Of a DNA stretch of 64,000 bases, positions 26,881 to 37,376 are shown piece after piece; the first letter of the stretch is position 1, and each line of letters starts with the position of its first letter. Location: the NCBI RefSeq assembly GCF_023283895.1, contig NZ_JAKILB010000004.1, positions 331,171-395,170 on the forward strand, read 5' to 3'. A program made the position numbers and the translations under genes. The notes below the pieces were generated by a model that worked only from the letters and a program-made list of their open reading frames with translations, did not search any database and was not told the origin of the DNA. This DNA is from Shewanella pneumatophori (GTDB taxonomy: Bacteria > Pseudomonadota > Gammaproteobacteria > Enterobacterales > Shewanellaceae).

Positions 26881-27897
26881 ATGAAAAGCTATACGTTAAG
26901 AGTATTGGCTGACCATTTAAATGCAGACGTTCAAGGTGATGAAACAGTTGAGATTTCAACTGTTGGTACCTTGGACGGTGCAGGTTCAGGTCAAATCTCT
27001 TTCTTGGCTAATTCTAAGTATCGTTCGCAGCTGGCAAGTTCAGCTGCGTCTGCGATCTTAATGACGCCAAAAGATGCGGAAGATTTTGTAGGCAATGCGA
27101 TCGTACTAAACGATCCATATGTAGGTTTCGCGCGCATTGCACAATTTCTTGATACCACACCAAAAGCGGCAGACTGTATCCACCCATCAGCACAAATCGC
27201 AGCATCTGCTATGCTAGGCGAAGGCGTTGCTGTTGGTGCAAATGCGGTTATTGGTGAAAACGTTATTTTAGGTAATGGCGTACAAATCGGTGCAGGCTCT
27301 GTTGTTGGTCAAGACAGTGTGATTGGTTCAAACACACGTTTATGGGCTAATGTAACGGTTTACCATAACGTGCATCTAGGCCAAGACTGTATTATCCACT
27401 CTGGCGCAATTTTGGGTTCAGATGGTTTTGGTTATGCGAATGAGCGTGGCCAATGGATTAAAATCCCCCAAACAGGTGGAGTTCGTATTGGTGACCGCGT
27501 TGAAATTGGCGCTAATACCACAGTCGATCGTGGTGCAATCGATCACACAGAAATTCACGACGGGGTTATTTTAGATAACCAAGTTCAAATAGCGCACAAT
27601 GATATCATTGGTGCAAATACTGCCATTGCAGGTAGTACTGTTGTTGCTGGTAGTGTCACTATTGGTAAACACTGCATTATCGGTGGTAACTGTGCTATTT
27701 CAGGCCATTTAAGCATTACTGACGGTGTACATATCACCGGTAGTACCAATGTCACCAGCGTTATTCGCGAGCCGGGTGTGTACTCTTCGGCAACGGTTGC
27801 GATGGATAACAAGCTATGGCGTAAGAATACAGTTCGTTTTAGACAGCTAGATACGCTATTCCAACGCGTTAAAGCATTGGAAAATAACGTAAAGTAA
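26881..27897 (+). CDS. lpxD: UDP-3-O-(3-hydroxyacyl)glucosamine N-acyltransferase LpxD
   Basis: LpxD adds the second hydroxyacyl chain (N-linked) in lipid A synthesis. The 338-residue protein has the uridine-binding N-terminal domain (about 1-100, LDGAGSGQISFLANSKY). A left-handed beta-helix of hexapeptides follows (GEGVAVGANAVIGENVILG), with the catalytic His in VQIAHNDIIGANTAIAG. A short C-terminal helix (LFQRVKALENNVK) ends it. Starts 4 bp after skp. Confidence 0.97.
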   Translation: MKSYTLRVLADHLNADVQGDETVEISTVGTLDGAGSGQISFLANSKYRSQLASSAASAILMTPKDAEDFVGNAIVLNDPYVGFARIAQFLDTTPKAADCIHPSAQIAASAMLGEGVAVGANAVIGENVILGNGVQIGAGSVVGQDSVIGSNTRLWANVTVYHNVHLGQDCIIHSGAILGSDGFGYANERGQWIKIPQTGGVRIGDRVEIGANTTVDRGAIDHTEIHDGVILDNQVQIAHNDIIGANTAIAGSTVVAGSVTIGKHCIIGGNCAISGHLSITDGVHITGSTNVTSVIREPGVYSSATVAMDNKLWRKNTVRFRQLDTLFQRVKALENNVK

Positions 27898-27927
27898 ATA
27901 CTGCTTAGAGCAGATAAAGGAAAGTTT

Positions 27928-28389
27928 GTGTCAAATCAATTGAATACAATGGATATCAAAGAGATCCTAAAATTTTTACCTCATAGGTATCCATTTTTAT
28001 TGATCGATAGAGTATTAGATTTCACTCCAGGTGAAACATTACACGCTATCAAAAACGTCACGATTAATGAGCCATTTTTCCAGGGACATTTCCCGGTTCA
28101 ACCTGTGATGCCTGGGGTACTGATCTTAGAAGCAATGGCGCAAGCTACTGGTCTTCTAGCATTTAAAACCATGAGCACAGAGCCATCGAATGATGTGCTA
28201 TATTATTTTGCTGGTATTGACAAGGCACGCTTTAAGCGCGTAGTTGAGCCAGGCGACCAACTTCATTTTGAAGTACAGATGATTAAAGAACGCCGCGGGA
28301 TTGGCGTGTTTACTGGCGTTGCAAAAGTGGATGGCGAAGTTGTTTGTTCAGCAGAAATCATGTGTGCACGTAGAGAGATTTCTAAGTGA
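27928..28389 (+). CDS. fabZ: 3-hydroxyacyl-[acyl-carrier-protein] dehydratase FabZ
   Basis: FabZ dehydrates beta-hydroxyacyl-ACP during fatty acid elongation and competes with LpxA/LpxD for hydroxyacyl-ACP. The 153-residue hot-dog protein has [16 protein letters not shown] and the catalytic His and Glu in [22 protein letters not shown] (residues about 51-72). Start is GTG with AAAGGAAAG upstream. The stop overlaps the GTG of lpxA by 4 bp (GTGA), indicating translational coupling. Confidence 0.97.
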   Translation: MSNQLNTMDIKEILKFLPHRYPFLLIDRVLDFTPGETLHAIKNVTINEPFFQGHFPVQPVMPGVLILEAMAQATGLLAFKTMSTEPSNDVLYYFAGIDKARFKRVVEPGDQLHFEVQMIKERRGIGVFTGVAKVDGEVVCSAEIMCARREISK

Positions 28390-29156
28390 TAGATAAATTA
28401 GCGTATATCCATCCAGATGCCAAAATTGGCAAAAACGTAACCATTGGTCCTTGGACTTATATTGGCGCAGACGTTGAGATTGGTGATGACTGTTGGTTTA
28501 GTTCGCACGTTGTTGTGAAAGGCCCGACCGTTATTGGTAAAGGTAACAAGTTTTACCAGTTTGCTTCTGTAGGCGAAGATTGCCAAGACAAAAAGTATGC
28601 TGGAGAACCGACTCGTCTGATTATCGGTGACAATAACGTTATCCGTGAATCAGTAACGATTCACCGCGGTACCACTCAAGATGAGTGGGAAACCCGTATC
28701 GGTTCTAACAACCTGTTTATGGCATACGTGCATATAGCTCATGACTGCGTAGTTGGCAGTAACGTGATTATGGCAAATAACGCTTCTATTGCAGGTCATG
28801 TGCATGTGGGGGACTGGGCTATTTTAGGTGGTATGACTGGTGTGCATCAGTTTGTGCATATCGGTGCTCACGCATTTACCGCGGGCAGCTCGCTCATTTT
28901 AAATGATGTGCCGCCATTTGTGATGGCTTCAGGTTCGCCTGCTATTCCAAGAGGCCTGAACATTGAAGGTATGAAGCGTCGTGGCTTCTCAAAAGAATCT
29001 CAGCTTTCAGTACGAAGAGCTTATAAAACCCTTTATCGTAGTAGCTTAACGGTTGCCGAAGCGGTTGAGCAGCTAAAAGAGGCTGCGATTGATGATGAAC
29101 AGGTTCAAATGCTAATTGAATTTGTCGCTTCATCTCAGCGAGGCATCATTCGCTAG
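28386..29156 (+). CDS. lpxA: UDP-N-acetylglucosamine acyltransferase LpxA
   Basis: LpxA performs the first step of lipid A synthesis, O-acylating UDP-GlcNAc. The 256-residue protein is a left-handed beta-helix ([20 protein letters not shown]) with the catalytic His in [19 protein letters not shown] (about residue 120-125). The C-terminal helical domain has [16 protein letters not shown] start overlaps the fabZ stop. A terminator lies 9 bp after the stop, separating it from lpxB, which is less common than direct lpxA-lpxB linkage. Confidence 0.97.
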   Translation: MIDKLAYIHPDAKIGKNVTIGPWTYIGADVEIGDDCWFSSHVVVKGPTVIGKGNKFYQFASVGEDCQDKKYAGEPTRLIIGDNNVIRESVTIHRGTTQDEWETRIGSNNLFMAYVHIAHDCVVGSNVIMANNASIAGHVHVGDWAILGGMTGVHQFVHIGAHAFTAGSSLILNDVPPFVMASGSPAIPRGLNIEGMKRRGFSKESQLSVRRAYKTLYRSSLTVAEAVEQLKEAAIDDEQVQMLIEFVASSQRGIIR

Positions 29157-29164
29157 TACAACTT

Positions 29165-29190
29165 AAGAGCCCGTTTAATAACGGGTTCTT
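29165..29190 (+). terminator. Intrinsic terminator or attenuator between lpxA and lpxB
   Basis: AAGAGCCCGT pairs with ACGGGTTCTT (one G-T pair) around a 6-nt loop, followed by TGTTTTT. It could reduce read-through into lpxB-rnhB. Confidence 0.75.
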
Positions 29191-29225
29191 TGTTTTTATC
29201 TCATTAAAATCACAGATACCTATCT

Positions 29226-30377
29226 ATGCGTTCAAATAATTCTCGTGTATTTGCAATGGTTGCAGGGGAGATCTCCGGCGACATTCTCGGAGCAGGCTTA
29301 ATTAAGGCACTGCAGAAACAATACCCTGATGCAAGGTTTGTTGGCATTGGCGGCCCGCGTATGGACGCGTTGGGTTTTGAATCTATCTTCTCTTATGAAG
29401 AGTTAGCGGTTATGGGAATTGTCGAGGTCTTATCGCGTTTACCAAGACTGTTAAAAGTACGCGCGACATTAGTTGACGAAATTACTCAGTTAGCACCCGA
29501 TTGCTTTATTGGTATCGACGCACCTGATTTTAATATTGGCTTAGAGCTAAAGCTTAAAGCACGTGGTATTAAAACCGTGCATTATGTCAGCCCATCAGTT
29601 TGGGCGTGGCGACCAAAGCGTATTTTCAAAATTGCTAAGGCAACTGATATGGTGTTGTCTTTATTGCCTTTTGAAAAAGCGTTTTATGATGAATATCAAG
29701 TACCTTGTACCTTTGTGGGTCATACGTTAGCGGATGATATTCCGTTAGAAAGTGACAAAGCTCAGGCAAGAGAGCTGCTAGGTTTAGATCCACAAGCGGA
29801 ATATTTAGCGATTTTGCCGGGTTCTCGTGGTGGCGAGCTGAAAATGTTAGCTGAGCCGTTTGTCAAAGCCGCGTCTTTGATTAAACAGCGTTACCCAGAC
29901 ATTAAGTTTGTGACTCCGTTAGTCAATCAAACAAGGCGCGAGCAGTTTGAGCAGGCATTAAGAGAGCATGCACCAGATTTAGCGATCCACTTGGTTGAAG
30001 GGCAGTCCCGTGAAGTGATGGCCGCAAGTGATTGTATCTTGCTCGCATCGGGAACAGCAACGCTTGAGGCCATGCTAGTGAAGCGTCCTATGGTGGTCGC
30101 CTATCGCGTCAGCCCAATAACTTACCGTATTGCTAAAGGCATGATGCTGACTAAGCGCTATTCTTTGCCGAATTTACTGGCTGATGACGATATTGTTGAG
30201 GAGCTTATTCAGGCAGATTGTACACCTGAAAAAATTGCTCAAGCGATAGGTGTGCAGCTAGATAGCGATTTTACTCCAATGCATGATCGCTTTATGGCAG
30301 TGCACAACACGCTAAAGTGTGATGCTAGTGCGCGCGCTGCAGATGCCGTAATAAAACTGATCGAGGAGCAGGCATAA
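29226..30377 (+). CDS. lpxB: Lipid-A-disaccharide synthase LpxB
   Basis: LpxB condenses UDP-2,3-diacylglucosamine with lipid X at the inner membrane face (GT19 family). The 383-residue protein starts [20 protein letters not shown] and carries [39 protein letters not shown] and the nucleotide-binding region [12 protein letters not shown] with [11 protein letters not shown]. The stop overlaps the rnhB ATG (TAATG), a coupled pair. Confidence 0.96.
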   Translation: MRSNNSRVFAMVAGEISGDILGAGLIKALQKQYPDARFVGIGGPRMDALGFESIFSYEELAVMGIVEVLSRLPRLLKVRATLVDEITQLAPDCFIGIDAPDFNIGLELKLKARGIKTVHYVSPSVWAWRPKRIFKIAKATDMVLSLLPFEKAFYDEYQVPCTFVGHTLADDIPLESDKAQARELLGLDPQAEYLAILPGSRGGELKMLAEPFVKAASLIKQRYPDIKFVTPLVNQTRREQFEQALREHAPDLAIHLVEGQSREVMAASDCILLASGTATLEAMLVKRPMVVAYRVSPITYRIAKGMMLTKRYSLPNLLADDDIVEELIQADCTPEKIAQAIGVQLDSDFTPMHDRFMAVHNTLKCDASARAADAVIKLIEEQA

Positions 30378-30994
30378 TGGCAGTGATAAAAGGTATAACA
30401 CCAGAGCAAGTTGCACAGATTTGTGTCGGCCATTATGCGGGTGTTGATGAGGTTGGACGTGGTCCGTTAATTGGTAATGTTGTCACTGCTGCGGTAATTT
30501 TAGATCCTAATAATCCGATTGAAGGCTTAAACGACTCCAAAAAGCTGTCTGAGAAGAAGCGAGAGTTGCTGTTTGAGCAGATCCAGCAAAAAGCTTTGAG
30601 CGTTAGTGTAGGTTCTGCAACGCCTCAAGAGATTGATGAGCTTAATATCCTGCATGCAACTATGCTGGCTATGCAGCGTGCAGTAGCAGGGCTAAATGTA
30701 AAGCCAACAAGTGTGCTTGTAGATGGTAATCGTACACCAGATTTTGGCATTGAAAGTCACGCCATCATTAAAGGCGATGGCTTGATTGATGCAATTAGTG
30801 CCGCATCTATTATCGCCAAAGTGGTTCGCGATCGTGAAATGGATGTATTAGCTGCTCAGTATCCACAATTTGGATTTGAAAAGCATAAAGGTTATCCAAC
30901 TAAAGCCCATTTTGAGGCCTTAGCTGAGCACGGTGTATTACCTGAACACCGCAAGAGTTTTAGGCCTGTGCGTGAGGCGTTAGAGCAAAACTAA
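30377..30994 (+). CDS. rnhB: Ribonuclease HII
   Basis: RNase HII nicks DNA at misincorporated ribonucleotides and degrades RNA in RNA-DNA hybrids. The 205-residue protein has the active-site motif [17 protein letters not shown] (Asp and Glu near residues 22-23), [12 protein letters not shown], and the later Asp residues in [12 protein letters not shown] and [21 protein letters not shown]. Overlaps lpxB by one base. Confidence 0.96.
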   Translation: MAVIKGITPEQVAQICVGHYAGVDEVGRGPLIGNVVTAAVILDPNNPIEGLNDSKKLSEKKRELLFEQIQQKALSVSVGSATPQEIDELNILHATMLAMQRAVAGLNVKPTSVLVDGNRTPDFGIESHAIIKGDGLIDAISAASIIAKVVRDREMDVLAAQYPQFGFEKHKGYPTKAHFEALAEHGVLPEHRKSFRPVREALEQN

Positions 30995-31156
30995 CTTTGC
31001 CTATTGCAATCGTTTGCAAAATCTACCTGAGTCGCACGAAAACTAACACATCTATCATCAGGGCTAACAGTTTAACTTGTTTGCTGTTGGCCCATGTTTT
31101 AACCTGTAAGATTGACCAGCAGTCTTCATCTATCAAAAAGAAAGATACTCCATATT
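30995..31156 (+). promoter_or_regulatory. Probable dnaE promoter region with an imperfect hairpin
   Basis: The gap between rnhB and dnaE contains GGGCTAACAG (31061-31070) pairing with CTGTTGGCCC (31084-31093) with one mismatch. No T-run follows, so it could be a leader structure of dnaE mRNA rather than a terminator. Confidence 0.4.
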
Positions 31157-34100
31157 ATGTCTGATCCACGTTTTGTGCATTTACGCGTCCACAGTGACTT
31201 TTCCATGTCAGATGGACTCTCTAAAGTTAAGCCAATTATAGGTAAAGTGGCTGAACTCGGAATGCCCGCAGTTGCTTTAACCGATCAGACTAATATGTGC
31301 GGCCTAGTGAAGTTTTACGGTGCTTGCCATGACAACGGCATTAAGCCGATTATCGGTACAGATTTCTGGTTACAAGTGCCTGGCTTTGACGATTTTTGCT
31401 CAATCACAGCATTGGCGATGGACAACACTGGTTACTCTAATCTGACCTTGCTGATCAGTGATGCTTACCTGCGCGGTAACATTAATGATAAAGCAGTTAT
31501 CGATCAAGAATGGCTTGCCAAATACAGTGAAGGCTTAATATTGCTGTCTGGTGGTAAGGACGGTGATGTTGGTCGTGCGCTTTTAAAAGAAAATAAAGCC
31601 CAAGTAGATAACTTAATTAGCTTTTACCAAACCCATTTTCCAGATAGATATTATTTAGAACTGTTGCGCACAGGTCGTCCTGACGAAGAACGTTATCTAC
31701 ATATGGCGGTTGAGCTTGCTGAGCAAAAAGATTTGCCAGTAGTTGCAACTAACCAAGTGGTTTTTGCGAGACCGGATCAATTTGATGCCCATGAGATCCG
31801 TGTTGCTATTTATGATGGTTTTACCCTTGCGGATCCTCGTCGTCCGAAAAAGTACAGCGATCAACAGTATTTTAAAAGCAGCGAAGAGATGTGTGAGCTG
31901 TTTGAAGATATTCCTGAAGCCATTCAAAATACAGTTGAAATTGCTAAACGTTGTAACGTAACTGTGCGTTTGCATGAATATTTCCTGCCTAATTTCCCGA
32001 CAGGTGACTTGACCATTGAAGACTTTTTGGTCGATGTGTCTGAGAAGGGGTTAGAGGAACGCTTAGAGTTTCTTTTCCCTGATCCTGAAGTAAGAGCAGA
32101 GCGTCGTCCTGAGTATGATGATCGCCTCGATGTTGAGCTTAAAGTTATTAACCAGATGGGATTCCCAGGTTACTTCCTTATCGTTATGGAGTTTATCCAG
32201 TGGGGTAAAGATAACGATATCCCAATTGGACCAGGGCGTGGTTCGGGTGCAGGTTCGCTTGTGGCTTACGCCCTTAAAATTACCGACTTGGATCCACTTG
32301 AATACGACTTGCTATTCGAACGTTTCCTAAACCCAGAACGTGTATCTATGCCCGACTTCGACGTCGACTTTTGCATGGATAGACGTGACGAGGTGATTGA
32401 CCACGTTGCGGACTTATATGGTCGTGATGCGGTATCGCAGATCATTACCTTTGGTACTATGGCGGCAAAAGCGGTTATTCGAGACGTAGGCCGTGTGTTA
32501 GGTCATCCATACGGTTTTGTTGACCGTATTTCAAAGATGATCCCAGCTGAACCGGGGATGACACTAGCAAAAGCTTTTGAGGTCGAGCCTGGGCTGCAAG
32601 AATCATATGATGCCGATGAAGAAGTAAAAGATCTTATCGACATGTGCCGTATTTTGGAAGGTGTAACGCGTAACGCAGGTAAGCACGCCGGTGGTGTGGT
32701 TATCGCGCCAACTAAGATTACCGACTTCTCGCCAATTTACTGTGATACCGAAGGTTTAAACCCGGTTACTCAGTTCGATAAGAACGACGTTGAAACCGCA
32801 GGTCTGGTTAAATTCGACTTCTTGGGTCTAAGAACACTCACCATTATTGACTGGGCGTTGCAGATGGTGAACGCGGTTAAAGACAAAAATGGTGAAGAAC
32901 GAGTAAGAATCGAATCGATTTCACTCACCGACCCTAAGTGCTTTAAGTTATTACAACGCTATGAAACAACTGCGGTATTCCAGCTTGAATCCCGTGGTAT
33001 GAAAGACTTGATTAAACGTCTTCAGCCAGACTGCTTTGAAGATATGATCGCACTGGTAGCACTGTTTAGACCCGGGCCACTGCAATCGGGCATGGTAGAT
33101 AACTTTATTGAGCGTAAGCACGGGCGTGAGGAAGTATCGTACCCCGATGCTGAGTATCAGCACGAGTCGTTAAAAGAGTTGTTGTCACCGACTTACGGCA
33201 TTATTTTGTATCAAGAGCAGGTAATGCAGATTGCCCAGGTTCTTGCCGGTTACACCTTGGGTGGCGCCGACATGCTGCGTCGTGCAATGGGTAAGAAAAA
33301 GCCTGAAGAAATGGCTAAGCAGCGCGGTACGTTCGAAGCTGGTGCAATAAAAAATGGTGTCGACGGCGACTTGTCGATGAAGATCTTCGACTTGGTAGAA
33401 AAGTTCGCGGGTTACGGTTTTAACAAATCTCACTCAGCGGCTTACGCGTTAGTATCTTATCAAACGCTGTGGTTAAAAACCCATTATCCAGCCCAGTTTA
33501 TGGCGGCGGTAATGTCTGCCGATATGGATAACACTGACAAGATCGTGACCTTAGTTGATGAATGTGAGCGCATGGGTATGCCATTGCTGCCACCAGATGT
33601 GAACAAAGGCTTATTTAGATTTACAGTAGATGATGATTTAAATATCGTTTACGGCATTGGCGCAGTAAAAGGCGTGGGTGAAGGTCCGGTTGAGTCAATC
33701 TTAAAAGCCCGTGAAGATGGTCCTTTTAAAGACTTATTTGATTTTTGTGCTCGTGTTGACCTGAAAAAGCTCAATCGCCGCGTGATTGAAAAACTTATCT
33801 GTGCAGGTGCGCTTGATAACCTAGGTCCGCATCGCGCTGCAATGATGGCAACGTTACCAGAAGCTATTCGCGCAGCCGATCAACACGCAAAAGCTGAGGC
33901 TATCGGTCAGCATGATATGTTTGGCCTACTTAATAGTGAGCCGGAAGACAGTAAGCAGCAGTTTGTGGAGTGTACACCTTGGCCAGATAAAGTCTGGCTA
34001 GAAGGTGAGCGTGACACCTTAGGTTTATACTTAACGGGTCACCCTATTAACCAGTATTTGAAAGAACTGAAACATTACACATCTGGCCGATTGAAAGATG

Positions 34101-34627
34101 TGCACCCAACTGATCGCGGCAAGACGATGAAAGCCGCGGGTCTGGTTGTAGCCACTCGCGTGATGATGACAAAACGTGGCTCAAAAATGGGGCTGGTAAC
34201 CCTTGATGATAAGAGTGCGCGTCTAGAGGTTATGCTATTTACTGAAGCATTTGAGAAGTTTAATCATTTGCTTGAGAAAGACCGTATCTTGATTATTGAA
34301 GGTGAAGTGAGTTTTGATGACTTCTCCGGCGGTAACCGCATGACTGCACGCAACATTATCGATATGGGCGAAGCACGCAGCCATTTTGCTCATGCAGTTG
34401 AAATTGACCTGCAAGCTGAAACGGTTAATCCACAATGGTTGGGTGAATTTCAAGCCGCTGTAGAGCCTTGGAAAGCCGGTGCTGTGCCTGTCATTATTAA
34501 TTATGCTCAAGCACAATCTGCCGCACAATTCACTTTAGGCGATGATTGGCGAGTTAATCCAACCGATGAGTTAATGCTTGCCCTAGAATCATTAACAGGC
34601 TCAGACAAGGTTAAGATTGTTTTTTAA
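31157..34627 (+). CDS. dnaE: DNA polymerase III subunit alpha
   Basis: Catalytic subunit of the replicative polymerase. The 1156-residue protein begins [20 protein letters not shown] (PHP domain, residues 1-280). The catalytic centre of the C-family polymerase is in [16 protein letters not shown] (about 395-410), with the third Asp in [14 protein letters not shown]. Later come a helix-hairpin-helix region ([16 protein letters not shown]) and an OB-fold ([21 protein letters not shown], split). The frame is open 15 codons further upstream, but the canonical N-terminus fixes this ATG. tilS follows after 29 bp, with no accA in between. Confidence 0.97.
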   Translation: MSDPRFVHLRVHSDFSMSDGLSKVKPIIGKVAELGMPAVALTDQTNMCGLVKFYGACHDNGIKPIIGTDFWLQVPGFDDFCSITALAMDNTGYSNLTLLISDAYLRGNINDKAVIDQEWLAKYSEGLILLSGGKDGDVGRALLKENKAQVDNLISFYQTHFPDRYYLELLRTGRPDEERYLHMAVELAEQKDLPVVATNQVVFARPDQFDAHEIRVAIYDGFTLADPRRPKKYSDQQYFKSSEEMCELFEDIPEAIQNTVEIAKRCNVTVRLHEYFLPNFPTGDLTIEDFLVDVSEKGLEERLEFLFPDPEVRAERRPEYDDRLDVELKVINQMGFPGYFLIVMEFIQWGKDNDIPIGPGRGSGAGSLVAYALKITDLDPLEYDLLFERFLNPERVSMPDFDVDFCMDRRDEVIDHVADLYGRDAVSQIITFGTMAAKAVIRDVGRVLGHPYGFVDRISKMIPAEPGMTLAKAFEVEPGLQESYDADEEVKDLIDMCRILEGVTRNAGKHAGGVVIAPTKITDFSPIYCDTEGLNPVTQFDKNDVETAGLVKFDFLGLRTLTIIDWALQMVNAVKDKNGEERVRIESISLTDPKCFKLLQRYETTAVFQLESRGMKDLIKRLQPDCFEDMIALVALFRPGPLQSGMVDNFIERKHGREEVSYPDAEYQHESLKELLSPTYGIILYQEQVMQIAQVLAGYTLGGADMLRRAMGKKKPEEMAKQRGTFEAGAIKNGVDGDLSMKIFDLVEKFAGYGFNKSHSAAYALVSYQTLWLKTHYPAQFMAAVMSADMDNTDKIVTLVDECERMGMPLLPPDVNKGLFRFTVDDDLNIVYGIGAVKGVGEGPVESILKAREDGPFKDLFDFCARVDLKKLNRRVIEKLICAGALDNLGPHRAAMMATLPEAIRAADQHAKAEAIGQHDMFGLLNSEPEDSKQQFVECTPWPDKVWLEGERDTLGLYLTGHPINQYLKELKHYTSGRLKDVHPTDRGKTMKAAGLVVATRVMMTKRGSKMGLVTLDDKSARLEVMLFTEAFEKFNHLLEKDRILIIEGEVSFDDFSGGNRMTARNIIDMGEARSHFAHAVEIDLQAETVNPQWLGEFQAAVEPWKAGAVPVIINYAQAQSAAQFTLGDDWRVNPTDELMLALESLTGSDKVKIVF

Positions 34628-34656
34628 GACAGTTTTTAAGTTAGTGATTTTCTAAT

Positions 34657-36171
34657 ATGAATATTGTTGCTCTCATTCAAGATTGCTTAGCGCAGATACC
34701 ACTGCCGAGTACAAAATCTAGCGCTATTGAAGGCCAAAGCGAGCGTAAGCTTGTGCTGGCTTATAGCGGTGGAGTTGACTCTGAAGTCTTAGCCTATGGC
34801 TTAGGGAAATTTGCTCGTATCAATAACCATGTTGAATGTTTGCTGGTGCATGTTCACCATGGTTTAAGTGCTAATGCAGACAACTGGAGTGAACATTGTT
34901 TATCTCAAGCAGCTACATACGGTATTGAGTGCAAGGTCAAACATGTAAAGGTAAACCAAGCGCCGCGATTAAGTGTTGAAGCTGAAGCAAGAAATGTCCG
35001 TTATCAAGCGCTGCTCGAAGAGCTTAACGTTAATGATGTGCTGATTACTGCACATCATCAAGATGATCAGTTAGAGACCGTGCTGTTAGCGCTAAAACGT
35101 GGTTTAGGCCCAAAAGGGCTTGCCGCCATGGGCAAGGTGCAAACTTTGAAGCAGCATTATTGGGTTGCTCGACCTTTGCTTGATCAAAGCAAAGAGCAAG
35201 TAGAGGCCTTTGCCGCTAAACATAATATTGCTCATATTGAAGATGAAAGTAATTTCGATGATAAGTATGACCGCAATTTTTTACGTTTAGCTATCATACC
35301 TAAGCTTAAGCAGCGTTGGAGCGCAATTGCAGCTACAGCAAGTCGTAGTGCCGAGTTATGTGCAATGCAGCAATCAGTGCTTGATGAAGAAATTGCGACT
35401 AAATTGCCATTGGTTAAACAAAAAATAGCTAACGAATGGGTATTAAAGCTTGATGCTTTAGCTCATTACTCTAGCGCTTGGCAGTCGCTGTTATTACGCG
35501 GCTTTATGGATGAACAGGGCTATGCCCCGCCATCTAAGGTGCAAGGGGAGCAAATTCTCGCTCAGTTACTCCACGCCAAAGATGACGCTCAGGTTGAGAT
35601 CCGTTTAGCCGATGTCATTATTCGCCGCTTTAAGCAAAATGGCTATTTTATTGTGCCTACTCTCGCACAGCATAAGGCCAAGCAGATCCCCCCTATAGCA
35701 TTTGCAAGTATCGAAGAATTAACCTCAGGTAAATTCCAATTACCAACAGGTGAGTACTTATCAACGCAGCTTGTGCCACTTACAGAGTTAGGATTAACAG
35801 CACTTGAGTTAAATAGTGCAGGGGAAACAGAACAACCATTAAACTGTCGTGGGCTAAATTCTGCAATTTGTAGATTACCGCTTGAGTCTGAATCTATCTC
35901 CATAGTGTATGCATTACCTGGGAGTACTCGTTGTCAGCCGCATTATAGAAGCAAAGGTCGTGAGCTTAAAAAGCTCTGGCAAGAACTAGAGCTTCCGCCT
36001 TGGAAGCGAGGATGTGTGCCGCTGTTGTGTTATAACGATACGCTAGTAGCCGCTATTGGGTACTGGGTTGAGAAAGCTTTTTTAGTAAAGCCTGCCACTG
36101 CCGATATGGATAAACAGCAAGACAGTGATTTAACCGCTACCAACTATGGTTTACGTATTTTTATTAACTAG
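34657..36171 (+). CDS. tilS: tRNA(Ile)-lysidine synthase TilS
   Basis: TilS converts C34 of the tRNA-Ile CAU anticodon to lysidine, so that it reads AUA. The PP-loop LAYSGGVDSEVLAYGL is at about residues 34-49, followed by HVHHGLSANADNWSEHC, the TAHHQDDQLETVLLALKRG motif and the C-terminal TilS domain with YRSKGRELKKLWQELELPPW. At 504 residues it is longer than E. coli TilS (432), mainly from expanded linkers and a longer C-terminal region. Confidence 0.95.
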   Translation: MNIVALIQDCLAQIPLPSTKSSAIEGQSERKLVLAYSGGVDSEVLAYGLGKFARINNHVECLLVHVHHGLSANADNWSEHCLSQAATYGIECKVKHVKVNQAPRLSVEAEARNVRYQALLEELNVNDVLITAHHQDDQLETVLLALKRGLGPKGLAAMGKVQTLKQHYWVARPLLDQSKEQVEAFAAKHNIAHIEDESNFDDKYDRNFLRLAIIPKLKQRWSAIAATASRSAELCAMQQSVLDEEIATKLPLVKQKIANEWVLKLDALAHYSSAWQSLLLRGFMDEQGYAPPSKVQGEQILAQLLHAKDDAQVEIRLADVIIRRFKQNGYFIVPTLAQHKAKQIPPIAFASIEELTSGKFQLPTGEYLSTQLVPLTELGLTALELNSAGETEQPLNCRGLNSAICRLPLESESISIVYALPGSTRCQPHYRSKGRELKKLWQELELPPWKRGCVPLLCYNDTLVAAIGYWVEKAFLVKPATADMDKQQDSDLTATNYGLRIFIN

Positions 36172-36291
36172 GCTGGGTTTATTCAGTGCCAGTTTCAACA
36201 TACTTACCGTTACATAGGTTCTTTGTTTAATTAAAGCTATTAGATGTTAGCGATGTTTTTAGCTTGTTCAATCGTTAGTCTGTATTGCGTG

Positions 36292-37173
36292 CTATTCATG
36301 CTGAATTTGATAACACTGTCTGCCAGCTGCTTTTGCCTTGTATAGTGCGTTATCAGCGCGTAAATAGAGGCTCTTTTCTGAATCGTTCACTTGCCATTGG
36401 GCTATGCCCATACTCGTACTGACTTGATACTTTTCAAGATAATCATGGCTTGCTAGTGCATCTAAAATACGCTGGCAAAGCAGTGAAGCAACCTTGGTAT
36501 CCGCTTGCAGCAAAATGGTAAATTCATCACCACCAATTCGAAATGCCAGATCCGTATCCCGAATAATGCTATTGAGTAATTCTGCAAACTCAATTAGCGC
36601 GTTATCACCAAGTTGGTGACCAAAGTCATCATTGAGCTGTTTAAAGTTATCTAAGTCTAATGCGATTAGGCTCAATGGGGCCTGATTTCGTTCGGCACGT
36701 GCGATCTCTTTTCTTAAGCTTTCTCTGTAGTAGTGTCGATTGCCTAGCTTTGTCAGTGAGTCGTACATCGCCTGCTGCGACATCTCTTTATACTGCACAG
36801 CGTTGATTAAAGGCTGTAAAACCAAAGATTGTAATTGCGCTAATCTTTGGGTTTGCGACGGCACTAAAGGCGCTTTAAGCATATAGTTAATGGTAAATTT
36901 ACGCTCTGCAAAAGTTATGTTTTGCTCAATTACATAACCTTGCTGCTGGCCCCAATGGAACTGGAAGTCTTTATATTCCAAGCGGATCCCATAAAGCGGC
37001 AAATGTTGCCCCATGATTTTGCCAAAACAGGCAAATACTGTCCGGGGATCAAGATGCTGATGCAGTTGCTGAATAATATCGACAAGATCAACCTCAAGCG
37101 GCATCGACATACCTGTCCCCATAGGACTGCGGTATTCGATAGAGCGAGACTCAGTCGCTAAGCCAAATTCCAT
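36292..37173 (-). CDS. GGDEF-domain diguanylate cyclase
   Basis: The 293-residue protein has an uncharacterised N-terminal domain (1-125, no membrane helix) and a C-terminal GGDEF domain starting at DSLTKLGNRHYYRE. The catalytic loop is intact: FRIGGDEFTILL (about residues 225-236). An inhibitory I-site RDTD lies exactly five residues before GGDEF, so product feedback is expected. Likely a soluble c-di-GMP synthase. The N-terminal part probably senses a signal, but I do not recognise it. Divergent from the antiporter gene. Confidence 0.9.
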   Translation of the reverse strand: MEFGLATESRSIEYRSPMGTGMSMPLEVDLVDIIQQLHQHLDPRTVFACFGKIMGQHLPLYGIRLEYKDFQFHWGQQQGYVIEQNITFAERKFTINYMLKAPLVPSQTQRLAQLQSLVLQPLINAVQYKEMSQQAMYDSLTKLGNRHYYRESLRKEIARAERNQAPLSLIALDLDNFKQLNDDFGHQLGDNALIEFAELLNSIIRDTDLAFRIGGDEFTILLQADTKVASLLCQRILDALASHDYLEKYQVSTSMGIAQWQVNDSEKSLYLRADNALYKAKAAGRQCYQIQHE

Positions 37174-37376
37174 TGTTGTGTTCTCCCCGTATATCGCGGT
37201 ACTGTTTTAACTGAACGTTAACCTTCTAGTAAAGTGTTAAGCAATAATTGTGCCGGATTACTGGCTAATAATATTTGTCTTTATTTGTCATTAGGTTACT
37301 CTCTAGTTAATTAAATGGAATAAACAAGTGTCGGCATTTTGACGAGTGCAGAACATTAAAGGAGGACACAATACCG

